Positions 1-7,856 are shown, counted from the stretch's first letter. The stretch is DNA of 24,680 nt from Bacillota bacterium (GCA_003242675.1 QGVE01000024.1:1-24680); one strand, 5' to 3'. Program-made: numbers and translations. The notes: a model not told the origin generated them from the letters alone.

Positions 1-1077
1 GATGCGCTGGATCTCCGCCACCATGGGGGCGAGCTTGCTGCGGGGCACCGTCGCGTCCTCCAGGATGGTGGTGGGCTTGCGCCGGGCCAGGGCCGAGAGC
101 GCGAAGCGGCGGGCCTGCATCAGCCGGTCCTGCTCGGCCGGGTCGCTGGCGTGCTCGACCCGGGTCGCGCCCTCCTCCCGGCAGATCTGGGCGATGCGGG
201 CGATGTCGGCGTCGCAGACCGACGCCGGCCCGTCCTGCTGGATGAGCAGGAGCGCGGCGGCGTCGGTGGGCAGGCCCAGGCCGACGTACTCCTCCACGGC
301 CCGGATGGTGCCGTTGTCCATGAACTCCAGGGTGCACGGGATGATGCGCGCGGCGATGATCCGGCTGACCGCGCGGGCGGCCGCCTCCAGGTCGCCAAAG
401 ACGGCGAGGGCCGTGCGCTTGGCCTCGGGCATCGGCAGGAGCTTCAGGATGACCTCGGTCACGATGCAGAGGGTGCCCTCGGAGCCGCAGATCAGCTTCA
501 CCAGGTCGTAGCCGGCCACGTCCTTGACGTTCTTGCCGCCGGCCCGGAAGACGCGCCCGTCGGCCGTGACCGCGGTGAGGCCCATGACGTAGTCCTTCGT
601 CACGCCGTACTTCAGACCCCGCAGGCCGCCGGCGGACTCCATCACGTTGCCGCCGATCGTGGAGGAGGTCATCGAGCCGGGATCGGGCGGGTAGAACAGC
701 CCCACGGCCTCCACCGCCTTGTGCAGGTCGGCCGTGATGACGCCCGCCTCCGCGGTGACGGTCAGGTTTTCCTGGTCGATCTCCAGGATCCGGTTCATGC
801 GGTTCAGGGAAAGGACAATGCCGCCGCCCGACGGCACCGAGCCCGCGGCCAGGTTCGTGCCGGCGCCCCGGGGGTAGACGGGGATGCGGTGCGCGTGGGC
901 GATCCGCATCACCGCGGCGACCTCTTCGGTGGTCCGGGGCAGCACGACCGCGTCGGGGAGCCGCTGGTGAAGCGGCGTGGCATCGTACGAGTAGGCCGTG
1001 AGATCTGCCTTGCTGGTCAGGCACCACTCCTCGCCGACCGCCGCCCGGAGCGCGGCGAGGACTTCAGGGCTCAGCAT
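1..1077 (-). CDS. glcD: GlcD-type FAD-linked oxidase (glycolate oxidase subunit), 3' end cut by window edge
   Basis: Flavoprotein of the vanillyl-alcohol/D-lactate/glycolate oxidase family, which oxidises 2-hydroxy acids to 2-oxo acids. 359 codons are present in one open frame running off the left edge; full-length members have roughly 460, so about 100 C-terminal residues are missing. The N-terminal FAD (PCMH) domain is clear: YPRGAGTNLAAGS near residues 68-80, DPGSMTSSTIGGNVMESAGG at 132-151, and GLKYGVTKDYV just after. The start of the C-terminal FAD-oxidase domain follows. The ATG start at 1077 is preceded by AAGGAAGGGA at good distance. It stands first after its own putative promoter, and any GlcE/GlcF-like partners would lie beyond the window. 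The substrate cannot be fixed from sequence; D-lactate is as possible as glycolate. Confidence 0.93.
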   Translation of the reverse strand, partial: MLSPEVLAALRAAVGEEWCLTSKADLTAYSYDATPLHQRLPDAVVLPRTTEEVAAVMRIAHAHRIPVYPRGAGTNLAAGSVPSGGGIVLSLNRMNRILEIDQENLTVTAEAGVITADLHKAVEAVGLFYPPDPGSMTSSTIGGNVMESAGGLRGLKYGVTKDYVMGLTAVTADGRVFRAGGKNVKDVAGYDLVKLICGSEGTLCIVTEVILKLLPMPEAKRTALAVFGDLEAAARAVSRIIAARIIPCTLEFMDNGTIRAVEEYVGLGLPTDAAALLLIQQDGPASVCDADIARIAQICREEGATRVEHASDPAEQDRLMQARRFALSALARRKPTTILEDATVPRSKLAPMVAEIQRI

Positions 1078-1149
1078 GCTCGTCCCTTCCTTTCCGATGG
1101 AGCTCGGCCCTGTCCCCGGTGGTCTGATGGTCGGGCCTTCCTACACGCT

Positions 1150-1178
1150 ATCATACAGCAAGCCAGAGGCTCTGTCCC
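1150..1178 (-). promoter_or_regulatory. Putative sigma-A promoter of the GlcD gene
   Basis: On the minus strand a GGGACA -35-like hexamer (1173-1178) lies 17 bases from a TATGAT -10 hexamer (1150-1155). The -10 matches the consensus in five of six positions and the -35 in four. It sits about 75 bases upstream of the GlcD start and overlaps the tail of the preceding terminator. Confidence 0.5.
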
Positions 1179-1191
1179 CCCAAGAAAGAAC

Positions 1192-1216
1192 GGCGAGGAG
1201 CGCACAGCTCCTCGCC
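1192..1216 (-). terminator. Intrinsic terminator after the unknown 112-residue gene
   Basis: Perfect 10-base inverted repeat GGCGAGGAGC / GCTCCTCGCC with a 5-base loop, ten bases downstream of the stop of the minus-strand gene at 1226-1564. On that strand a T-rich stretch (GTTCTTTCTT) follows. Confidence 0.8.
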
Positions 1217-1225
1217 CCGCGCGGG

Positions 1226-1564
1226 CTACTCGGCCTGTCCCAGGGACTTCTTCGCGAGGTAGGCGGCCATCATCCGGTCGTAAGTCGCCTGGCTATACGG
1301 GTAGGAGACGACGGTCATGAGGACCACGTCCCCGCCCGAGCGGTGCAGGTGCACCGTGTCGCACTGGGATCCGTCGGCCAGATCTTCGAGGAACGCCTCC
1401 ATCACCGCGGTCGCCGCCTCCTCGGTGAAGGGCTTCTCCAGCCCCAGCTCCTGGCAGATCCGCTTGTAGCGCTCCTCGGGAAGCTTCAGGTCGAGGTACT
1501 GCTGGATGTAAATCCGCGGTTTCCCTCGGTCGGTTGTGACGCCCTTCCAACGATCTCCGGCCAC
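1226..1564 (-). CDS. Hypothetical protein, 112 residues, family not recognised
   Basis: I do not recognise the family. The frame starts at GTG (1564) behind AAGAAGGGGGG and ends in front of a strong terminator, and codon use has the G/C-rich third positions of its neighbours, so it looks like a real gene. The product is soluble and charged, with no signal peptide or membrane segment. A basic N-terminus with aromatic residues (RIYIQQYLDL) is followed by a Glu/Lys-rich helical stretch and a C-terminal part (VVLMTVVSYPYSQ, then a helix) that could form an alpha/beta domain. It lies between the DUF2268-like gene and GlcD, all on the minus strand, and the terminator separates it from GlcD. Confidence 0.65.
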   Translation of the reverse strand: MAGDRWKGVTTDRGKPRIYIQQYLDLKLPEERYKRICQELGLEKPFTEEAATAVMEAFLEDLADGSQCDTVHLHRSGGDVVLMTVVSYPYSQATYDRMMAAYLAKKSLGQAE

Positions 1565-1656
1565 TGCGAAGGACCCCCCTTCTTCCCCTCAGTATAGCGG
1601 CCGGCCCCGCGCATCTCAACCCGCGCCTGCGCAGCCGCGGGCGGGCTGCGGGGGAT

Positions 1657-2511
1657 TCAGCCCAGGCGGCGCAGGATCTCTGCGGAGGGCAGGCACAGCA
1701 TCTCCCGGATGGCGCCGGCGCCGTGCCGCTCCAGGTAGCGCCGGCAGAGGGAGTAGCCGACCCAGTAGCCGCTGATGGGCGCATCGGCGGCGAAGTAGCG
1801 GACGAAGACCGCGAGGCCCGCCGCCGGAAACTCCCGGGCGGCGGCGGCGATCGCCTCCGCGTCGTGCGCCCGGTGCCACGCCAGCCGCTCGGGGGACATG
1901 AACGTCGCCAGCGTCTCCCGGCCCAGCAGGAGGTCGGTGAAGTGCAGGGCCGTGCCCTCCAGCATCACCATGTCGAGGAGGCTGAGGTACCGGGGCGACG
2001 GGGGCAGCCCCAGGGCCTCCATGCGCGCGACGTGGGCCGCCTCGTGGGGCAGCATCTCCTCGACCCCCTCCGGCGGATACCAGTACCGGGGTCCGGGGGG
2101 CGGCGAGGGGGAGAACCGCTCCAGGCCCAGGGCGACGGCAGGCCGGCCCTCCACGGCCACCGTCGCCGCCGGGGCGGCGAAGAACAGCGTGGCGAGGTAG
2201 ACCCGCGGCAGGGGGCCGGGCAGCAGGGGCTCGATTCGGGCGAGGATCGCGCGCACCCGCTCCTCCATGCGATAGGCCGGAGCGGGGCGCAGCGCCCGGC
2301 TCAGGGCGGGCGCCAGGCGGGTGACGAGCCCGGGCAGCCCCCCTTGGCCCGTGATGAGCGGCCCGTACGTTTCGACCAGGCCGTCGAAGTAGGCGCGGTG
2401 GGGCAGGTAGGCCATGTGGCAGAACGCCGGCCACAGCGGCGATCCGAGCTCTGCCGCCCGGAGACTCAGCAGGAGGTCCCGGTAGACGGGCGTGATGCGC
2501 ACGCGGACCAC
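1657..2511 (-). CDS. DUF2268-like putative zinc metalloprotease
   Basis: Predicted cytoplasmic zinc-dependent protease. The gluzincin motif HEAAH occurs in LPHEAAHVARMEALGL, and a downstream glutamate in LLDMVMLEGTALHF fits a third zinc ligand; this spacing and context match the DUF2268 (YjaZ-like) family. The 284-residue length is usual for the family. The longest frame starts at GTG 2511. A second GTG three codons later (2502) has a better placed GAGGTGG behind it, so the true start may be 2502. No signal peptide is visible. The region between this gene and the divergent trans-sulfuration gene is about 200 bases. The substrate is unknown, and the family call rests on the motif pair rather than on an alignment. 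Confidence 0.75.
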   Translation of the reverse strand: MVRVRITPVYRDLLLSLRAAELGSPLWPAFCHMAYLPHRAYFDGLVETYGPLITGQGGLPGLVTRLAPALSRALRPAPAYRMEERVRAILARIEPLLPGPLPRVYLATLFFAAPAATVAVEGRPAVALGLERFSPSPPPGPRYWYPPEGVEEMLPHEAAHVARMEALGLPPSPRYLSLLDMVMLEGTALHFTDLLLGRETLATFMSPERLAWHRAHDAEAIAAAAREFPAAGLAVFVRYFAADAPISGYWVGYSLCRRYLERHGAGAIREMLCLPSAEILRRLG

Positions 2512-2713
2512 CTCGGCCCCAGCGTATGCCCGGCCCCGGCAGGGATGCTCCGCGCGGCCGCGGCGCGGCGGCAGGTTGCAGCGGCCGGCACCGCTCTCGC
2601 TTCTCGCCGGCCCTCGCCCGGGCCCGGGTCACCCGCCCGATGCGCAGGAGGGCCCGGCCGCGCTGGCGAAATCACTTTCAGCATTAACTTTTCGGAACGA
2701 GGAGCGAACGGTC

Positions 2714-3895
2714 ATGCAGAGATCAGCACCGAGCCGCCGCATGGACACCCTGGCCGCCCACGCGGGCGACGACCCGTTCCGCTTCCTGGGCGCCGCAGCG
2801 CCGCCCATCTTCGAGACCTCGACGTTCGTGTTCCCCACCGTGGCCGACGCCGTGGCCGCCTTCGCCGACGAGCAGGAGCACTTCGTGTACACGCGCCGGC
2901 GCAACCCCACCGTGCGGGTGGTGGAGGAGAAGCTGGCGGCCATGGAGGGCGCCGAGGCCTGCCGGCTGTTCGCCTCGGGCATGGCGGCGATCTCCGCGGC
3001 GATTCTCTCCTGCGTCAGGTCCGGCGACCACGTGGTCGCCGTCGACACGGCCTACGGCCCGGCCCGCACCTTCCTCACGGACTACCTCAGCCGCTTCGGC
3101 GTGTCGGCGACGCTGGTGGACGGGTGCGATCCGGCCGAGTGGGAGGCGGCCATCCGGCCCAACACCCGGCTGTTCTACCTGGAGTCGCCTTCCTCGGGCG
3201 TCATGAAGCTCCAGGACCTGGCGGCCGTGACCGCGGTGGCCCGCCGGCACGGCATCGCGACGATCTGCGACAACTCCTACTCCACGATGCTGCTCCAGCG
3301 GCCGCTGGAGCTGGGCGTCGACCTGGTGGTGTACTCCTGCAGCAAGTACTTCGGCGGCCACTCGGACGTCGTGGCCGGGGCGGTGCTGGGTTCGGCGGAG
3401 CGAATCCGCCGGATCGGCGATGCCGAACAGCCCTTGCTGGGCGGGGTGATCGGGCCGTTTGAGGCCTGGCTGATCGGCCGCGGGCTCCGGACGCTGTCCG
3501 TGCGCCTCCGGCAGCACCAGCAGAGCGCCTGCCGGGTCGCCGACTTCCTGGCCCGCCACGGGCGGGTCGCCCGCGTGCACTATCCCGGCCACCCGTCGCA
3601 CCCCCAGTACGACCTGGCCCGCCGGCAGATGAAGGGGGCATCGGGCCTGCTCTCCTTCGAACTGGACACCCGGGACCTGGCGCAGGTGAGCCGGTTCGTG
3701 GACGCCTTGCGCCTGTTCCGGCTGGGGGTCTCCTGGGGCGGCTTCGAGTCGCTGGTCTGGCTGCCGGTCATCGGCGCGATGCACCACGCGCCCGAGGAGC
3801 GCTGGCCGAGCCCGGGGCTGGTGCGCCTCCACGTGGGGCTGGAGGACGTGGACGACCTCCTGGAGGACCTGGACCAGGCGCTGCGTTCCATGTAG
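2714..3895 (+). CDS. PLP-dependent trans-sulfuration enzyme (cystathionine gamma-synthase / methionine gamma-lyase family)
   Basis: Cytosolic fold-type I PLP enzyme of sulfur amino-acid metabolism, 393 residues as usual for the family. Visible signatures are YTRRRNPT (59-66, phosphate contacts from the neighbouring subunit), SGMAAIS (88-94), YLESPSSGVMKLQDL (155-169), DNSYST (186-191, PLP-ring aspartate) and SCSKYFGGHSD (208-218) with the Schiff-base lysine K211. The ATG start at 2714 has GAGGAGC upstream. Whether it makes or breaks cystathionine, or cleaves methionine or homocysteine, cannot be decided from these motifs. The next gene, a metal transporter, follows in the same direction after 76 bases that form a large hairpin. 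Confidence 0.93.
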   Translation: MQRSAPSRRMDTLAAHAGDDPFRFLGAAAPPIFETSTFVFPTVADAVAAFADEQEHFVYTRRRNPTVRVVEEKLAAMEGAEACRLFASGMAAISAAILSCVRSGDHVVAVDTAYGPARTFLTDYLSRFGVSATLVDGCDPAEWEAAIRPNTRLFYLESPSSGVMKLQDLAAVTAVARRHGIATICDNSYSTMLLQRPLELGVDLVVYSCSKYFGGHSDVVAGAVLGSAERIRRIGDAEQPLLGGVIGPFEAWLIGRGLRTLSVRLRQHQQSACRVADFLARHGRVARVHYPGHPSHPQYDLARRQMKGASGLLSFELDTRDLAQVSRFVDALRLFRLGVSWGGFESLVWLPVIGAMHHAPEERWPSPGLVRLHVGLEDVDDLLEDLDQALRSM

Positions 3896-3920
3896 GCGCC
3901 GGTTCCGGCCCGCGGGCGCG

Positions 3921-3970
3921 GGGCCCCCTCGCTTCCGCCGGCGCATACTAGCGCCGAAGGGAGGGGGCCC
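3921..3970 (+). promoter_or_regulatory. Long bulged hairpin that pairs with the ribosome binding site of the CDF gene
   Basis: GGGCCCCCTC (3921-3930) is complementary to GAGGGGGCCC (3961-3970). The pairing continues inward through CTT/AAG to an inner CGGCGC-atacta-GCGCCG stem (3939-3956). The 3' arm contains the GGGAGGGGG Shine-Dalgarno of the TTG start at 3972. It may be a terminator of the upstream gene, a translational control element, or both. There is no T-tract after it. Confidence 0.6.
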
Positions 3971-3971
3971 T

Positions 3972-5057
3972 TTGGCATCCAGCACATCCGGGGACAGGCG
4001 ACAGCAGCTCATCCAGCGGGCGGGGTGGCTGACGATGGCCGTCAACCTCGGCCTGACCGCTGCCCGGGGGATCGCCGGCTATCTCGCCGGCTCCACCGCG
4101 GTCCTGGCCGATGCGGCCAACTCCGGCACGGACATCCTCGCCACGCTGGTGGTGATGGGCGGAAGCCGCATCGCCGCCCGGCCGCCCGACTGGGACCATC
4201 CCTACGGCCACGAGAAGGCGGAGCCGGTGGCGGCCAAGCTGGTCGGCATCATCGTCACGTGCGCCGGCCTGGCGACGGGCGCGGGGGCGCTCCGGGCCCT
4301 GCGGGGCGGGGGCGAGCCGGTCGGCCTCGGGGCGGCCGCGGTCACGGCGGTCTCCATCGCCGCGAAGGAGGTCCTGGCGCGCTACCTCACCCGGCTCGGG
4401 CGGCGGCTGGGCAGCCAGGCCGTGCTGGCCGACGCGGCCAACCAGCGCACCGACGTCCTGGCGTCTGCCGCCGCCCTGGCCGGGGCCCTGGGCGGCCGCT
4501 TCGGGCTGCCCCTGCTCGACCCGCTGATGGGCCTCCTGGTCGCCGGTCTGATCCTGCGCATGGGGCTGAGCCTGTACTGGGGGGCGGTGCGCGACCTGAT
4601 GGACCGGGCGCCGGACCCCGAGACGCTGGACGCCATGCGGCGGGCGGCCCTGAGCGTGCCCGGCGTGGAGGAGGTGGGGGACCTGCGGGCCCGGGTGTTC
4701 GGCCCCGGCATCTACGCCGAGTGCAAGGTGAGCGTGGACGGCCGCCTGACGGTGGCCGAGGGCCACCGGATCGGCAAGCGGGTGAAGGCGGCCATCATGG
4801 GGGCCGTGCCGGAGTGCCGGGACGTGCTCGTGCACGTGAACCCCTACCCGGGGCTCGCAGAGGAGGAGTGGCAACACGCGGGTCCGGGGGTCCCGGTCAG
4901 AGGGTCGGATGCCGCAGATGGCGACGGGGCCGCCGAGCAGGCTGGGTGCGCCACCGCACAGGAGGGGTGCAGGGTCCAGCACGGCGAGTCGGACGCCGCC
5001 GGGCTTGGTGGATCGGTCGGCACATGGGCGATCCCCGAAAAGGATAACGGATGGTAG
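3972..5057 (+). CDS. Cation diffusion facilitator transporter with long C-terminal tail
   Basis: Membrane metal/proton antiporter exporting divalent cations. About six hydrophobic segments (residues ~17-205) precede a cytoplasmic ferredoxin-like metal-sensing domain (~210-294, ending in HVNPYPG). The DWDHPYGHEKAEPVAAK stretch (73-89) is a family hallmark. The transport-site motifs are LADAANSGTD (45-54) and LADAANQRTD (152-161): the usual histidine of HxxxD is asparagine in both (N50/D54, N157/D161), which points away from a classic zinc exporter and possibly to manganese. The start is TTG at 3972 behind GGGAGGGGG. Residues 295-361 are a Gly/Ala/Glu-rich tail with two cysteines that I cannot match to anything; the family normally ends near 290-300. 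Confidence 0.92.
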   Translation: MASSTSGDRRQQLIQRAGWLTMAVNLGLTAARGIAGYLAGSTAVLADAANSGTDILATLVVMGGSRIAARPPDWDHPYGHEKAEPVAAKLVGIIVTCAGLATGAGALRALRGGGEPVGLGAAAVTAVSIAAKEVLARYLTRLGRRLGSQAVLADAANQRTDVLASAAALAGALGGRFGLPLLDPLMGLLVAGLILRMGLSLYWGAVRDLMDRAPDPETLDAMRRAALSVPGVEEVGDLRARVFGPGIYAECKVSVDGRLTVAEGHRIGKRVKAAIMGAVPECRDVLVHVNPYPGLAEEEWQHAGPGVPVRGSDAADGDGAAEQAGCATAQEGCRVQHGESDAAGLGGSVGTWAIPEKDNGW

Positions 5058-5067
5058 CCCCCGGAAA

Positions 5068-5574
5068 TCAGTCCCGGCACAGGTGTTCGAGGATCTGCAG
5101 TAGCCGGAACGCCGGCTCATCCGTGGCCGAGACTGTTTGCGCCGCCACCCGCCTCAGTTCGTCGACTCGTTCGGCGTAGCGGCCGTTGATCACCATGGAG
5201 ACGTTCATCCCCTGGGTCCGGAGTTCTTCCTCGAGGTGGAGCAACATTGCGGCTAATTTTGGCCGCACGACCGGAGCCCACTGCTGAAACTCATGCTGCC
5301 AACCGCGGAAGTGGTCCCTGGCGTAGGCGCGGCCGCGCAGGAGCTTGTCCCTTACCTTGTCGCGCGTGGTCTCATAACCGGCGCCGTAAAGCATCCCGTC
5401 GATGTGGGTGGCGACCTCGCACACGATGACCCGACCAGCGCTCGGATCGATGGCGATCAGGTCGATTTCACCCTGCCCCTGATGGAACCGCACGTTATGT
5501 GCCACTATCGGGATGCGTTCCACGTACTTTAAGTAGGCTGCAACAAGGCTCTCTCCCATCTCCATGTTCATCAT
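5068..5574 (-). CDS. YraN/UPF0102-like PD-(D/E)XK-fold protein lacking the catalytic lysine
   Basis: 168 residues resembling small nuclease-fold proteins. An N-terminal helix (GESLVAAYLKYVE) is followed by GEIDLIAID (35-43), then VIVCEVATH (49-57). In active PD-(D/E)XK enzymes the last part reads VEVKT; here E36, D38 and E53 are present but the lysine is alanine (A55). The C-terminal half, rich in Arg, Glu and hydrophobic residues, is probably helical and not recognised. The gene is visibly less GC-rich than its neighbours. Several ATGs occur in the first six codons (5574, 5571, 5565) behind AGGAAGG, so the exact start is uncertain. It lies tail-to-tail, ten bases from the CDF gene. Binding without cleavage, or a relocated lysine, are both possible. 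Confidence 0.65.
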   Translation of the reverse strand: MMNMEMGESLVAAYLKYVERIPIVAHNVRFHQGQGEIDLIAIDPSAGRVIVCEVATHIDGMLYGAGYETTRDKVRDKLLRGRAYARDHFRGWQHEFQQWAPVVRPKLAAMLLHLEEELRTQGMNVSMVINGRYAERVDELRRVAAQTVSATDEPAFRLLQILEHLCRD

Positions 5575-5602
5575 CCTTCCTGGGTGTGTCCGGAGGGCAC
5601 CG

Positions 5603-5641
5603 AAAGAACGGGGCTGTCACGGCGGTTGGCGTGACAGCCCC
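5603..5641 (-). terminator. Terminator of the SLH 5'-nucleotidase gene
   Basis: Perfect 12-base inverted repeat, GGGGCTGTCACG (5610-5621) and CGTGACAGCCCC (5630-5641), with an 8-base loop, 17 bases after the stop of the minus-strand gene. GTTCTTTCGG follows on that strand. Confidence 0.85.
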
Positions 5642-5658
5642 GCACTGTTTCACCCGGC

Positions 5659-7737
5659 TTACGGCGACTCCAGCCGCAGACCCTCCGGCATGTTGAGGAC
5701 CTGGACCCGGTTCTGGAGCTCGTAGGTGACCGGCCCGTCGGCCGCCTTGGCCTTGAAGTAGTCGACCAGGGCGTCCAGCAGGACGATGCCCAGATCCACC
5801 TGCTTGTCCTTCAGCTCGGCCAGGATCGCGAGCCCGTCGCCGCCGCCCGCCATGAAGTTGTTCACGACCACCTTGTAGGTGGCGTCCGGGTCGATGGGCG
5901 TGCCGTCGGCCAGCTTGATCTCGACGACCCGTTCACCGTCGGGCTTGCTGTAGTCCCAGGTGTACGTGATGCCGGACACCAGCAGCGGCCGGTAGCCGCC
6001 CTCCTTGTGCAGCCGCTTGATGTAGCCGGTCAGCCCCTGCTCCAGCAGCGTCTTGATCTCGCTGCCCTTCATGTCCACCAGCACCAGGGTGTTGCCGAAG
6101 GGGCTGGTCTGGTAGAGGTCGCCCCAGGTGATCCAGCCTTCCTCGTCCGGGATCAGGTGGGCCCGGACGCCGCCGCCGTTGTGGAAGGCGATCTGCGCGC
6201 CGGGAGCGCCGGCCAGCATCGCGTCGGCGATGAAGTCGCCGAGCACGCTCTCGCCCTGCGGCTCATAGTCGCGGGTGAGCGGCTGCGCGAGCTTGCCCAC
6301 CGGCTGCTCCTTGATCGGCTCGACCTCAGCGGCCCACTTGGCGACCAGGTCCTCCGCCCAGGGGGTCGGGGCCAGGGCCTGGTGCGGATTCCACACCGCA
6401 ACGGCCGCCCGGGTTACCTGCTTGTCCGCCCGGTTGATGTAGAGGTCGATGCGGGCGAGGCCCGTGCCATGCGGCCCGGACTGCACGGCCGGCACCTGAT
6501 TGCCGTTCCCGTCCAGCACGTACCCTGCGGCCATCGCGTGCGAGTGGCCGCCCGTGATGGCGTCAACCCGCTCCGTCACGCGGGCCATCCACTCGGCCAC
6601 CTCGCCGACGACCTCGAGCGGCTCGTCGCCCGGGTTGGCCGCGCCGTGGGCCACGACGACCACCAGATCCGCGCCCGCCTCACGCAGCTTGCGGGCCTCC
6701 GCGTTGATCACCGGCGCGGGATCGGCAAACTCGAGGCCCTCGATGTTGGCCGCGAGCACGATGCCCTTGGTCTCCGGGGTTGTGATGCCGATGAAGCCGA
6801 CCTTGTAGCCGCCGACCTCCAGGATGGTGGAGGGGACCAGCCATTCAGGCCGCTCCTGCGTGCCCTCAAAGAAGATGTTGGCGGAGATCACCGGGTGCTC
6901 GGCCGCCTTGATCAGCCCCTGCAGGGTCGGCTGGTTCCAGTCGAACTCGTGGTTGCCCAGGGTGGCGACCTTCACGCCGACCTTGTTGCGCCACTCCTGC
7001 ACGGAGGCGCCGTTCACCAGGTTGGAGATGGGGGTGCCCTGGAAGGTGTCGCCGCCGTCGATCAGCACCGTGTTCGGGTTCTTCAGCAGCTGGCCGGCGA
7101 TCGCGGTGGTGAACCGGGCCGCGCCCATCTCGGCGTTATTGGGCTCCAGCCGGCCGTGGAAGTCGCTGTACACCAGCAGGCTGACCTTGTCGATGCCCTC
7201 GGGCAGGGGCTCCGGCACCGCCAGGCTGATCAGCTTGGCCGCCTCGCCGACCGTGACGGGCGCATCGAGGTCGATCTCACCCGTGTCGCGGCCCATCACC
7301 ACGCCGCGCAGGAGCAGGAACGCCAGGGCCTCGCGGGTGGCCTGGTCCACCCCGGCGGTGTCGGGGTAGCGGTCCAGCACGCGCAGGTCGGCGTCGACAA
7401 ACTCATCCCCGGCGACGGCCTTCGCGAGCAGGCGCATGGCCTCGCCCCGGGTGAGCGGCTCCTTCGCCTCCTCCGTCAGAGAGGCGCCCGCCCGCTCCAG
7501 CAGTTCACGGAAGTTCTCTGCCGAGAGCGGGGCGTTCAGATCCGCTGCGTCTTCCCGATCCAGGATGCCCTGTTCGATCAGGTCGCAGGCATAGGGCGCT
7601 GCCCAGTGGTCGCCCAGGCCGCAGTCCGCGGGCGCGGCGGACACGACCGGTGCAGCGTGGGCGCCGGCGGGCAGTGCGAGAGCCGAAACCAGAAGCGCAA
7701 CCATTCCCGATGACAACAGCCGCAATAACCGGTTCAT
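5659..7737 (-). CDS. Exported 5'-nucleotidase / 2',3'-cyclic phosphodiesterase with N-terminal S-layer-homology domains
   Basis: Cell-surface metallophosphoesterase predicted to hydrolyse nucleotides and release nucleoside and phosphate. Residues 1-28 form a signal peptide (two Arg, hydrophobic core, AHA cleavage context). Residues ~40-175 look like two to three degenerate SLH repeats that would hold the enzyme on the cell-wall polymer. The metallophosphatase domain starts at ~185 with YSDFHGRLEP (D192/H194), IDGGDTFQG (D230), TLGNHEFDWN (N262/H263), VVAHGA and TGGHSHA. The C-terminal substrate domain has FHNGGGVRAH and VNNFMAGGGDG. The 692-residue length fits SLH plus enzyme. The ATG at 7737 has AGGAGGAGG upstream. 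A role in nucleotide or phosphate scavenging is inferred from the family. Confidence 0.93.
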   Translation of the reverse strand: MNRLLRLLSSGMVALLVSALALPAGAHAAPVVSAAPADCGLGDHWAAPYACDLIEQGILDREDAADLNAPLSAENFRELLERAGASLTEEAKEPLTRGEAMRLLAKAVAGDEFVDADLRVLDRYPDTAGVDQATREALAFLLLRGVVMGRDTGEIDLDAPVTVGEAAKLISLAVPEPLPEGIDKVSLLVYSDFHGRLEPNNAEMGAARFTTAIAGQLLKNPNTVLIDGGDTFQGTPISNLVNGASVQEWRNKVGVKVATLGNHEFDWNQPTLQGLIKAAEHPVISANIFFEGTQERPEWLVPSTILEVGGYKVGFIGITTPETKGIVLAANIEGLEFADPAPVINAEARKLREAGADLVVVVAHGAANPGDEPLEVVGEVAEWMARVTERVDAITGGHSHAMAAGYVLDGNGNQVPAVQSGPHGTGLARIDLYINRADKQVTRAAVAVWNPHQALAPTPWAEDLVAKWAAEVEPIKEQPVGKLAQPLTRDYEPQGESVLGDFIADAMLAGAPGAQIAFHNGGGVRAHLIPDEEGWITWGDLYQTSPFGNTLVLVDMKGSEIKTLLEQGLTGYIKRLHKEGGYRPLLVSGITYTWDYSKPDGERVVEIKLADGTPIDPDATYKVVVNNFMAGGGDGLAILAELKDKQVDLGIVLLDALVDYFKAKAADGPVTYELQNRVQVLNMPEGLRLESP

Positions 7738-7755
7738 GGTACGCCTCCTCCTACA

Positions 7756-7856
7756 GCGCCGAAAGGCGCGTTTTCTTGCAATGGAGGTGGTACCACATTT
7801 GCCCCTGGGACTCCTGCAGATCCTTCCACTCTCTCTGGGAACGAGTCCTTTTGGAC
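7756..7856. promoter_or_regulatory. Non-coding stretch with palindrome and hairpins upstream of the 5'-nucleotidase
   Basis: Within the ~210-base gap between divergent genes lie GCGCC-GAAA-GGCGC (7756-7769) followed by TTTTCTT on the plus strand, a perfect 10-base palindrome GTGGTACCAC (7787-7796), and GGACTC (7808-7813) complementary to GAGTCC (7843-7848) followed by TTTT. The palindrome could be an operator for either divergent gene. No full promoter is obvious. Confidence 0.4.

Noticed and set aside
1630..1650. Hairpin CGCAGCC-n7-GGCTGCG after the DUF2268-like gene as a terminator.
   Set aside because: Only seven pairs and no T-rich tail on the minus strand; too weak to call in this GC-rich context.
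5659..7713. Long plus-strand open frame of several hundred codons opposite the 5'-nucleotidase (and similar ones opposite other genes).
   Set aside because: These frames are rich in Arg, Gly, Pro and His, match no family and mirror genuine genes; they arise from the high GC content.
7781..7856. T-box riboswitch: GGTGGTACCAC followed by GAGTCCTTTTGGAC on the plus strand resembles the T-box and terminator.
   Set aside because: There is room for only about 40 bases upstream before the opposite-strand nucleotidase coding region, so no Stem I or specifier loop can exist, and the downstream gene is not an aminoacyl-tRNA or amino-acid gene.
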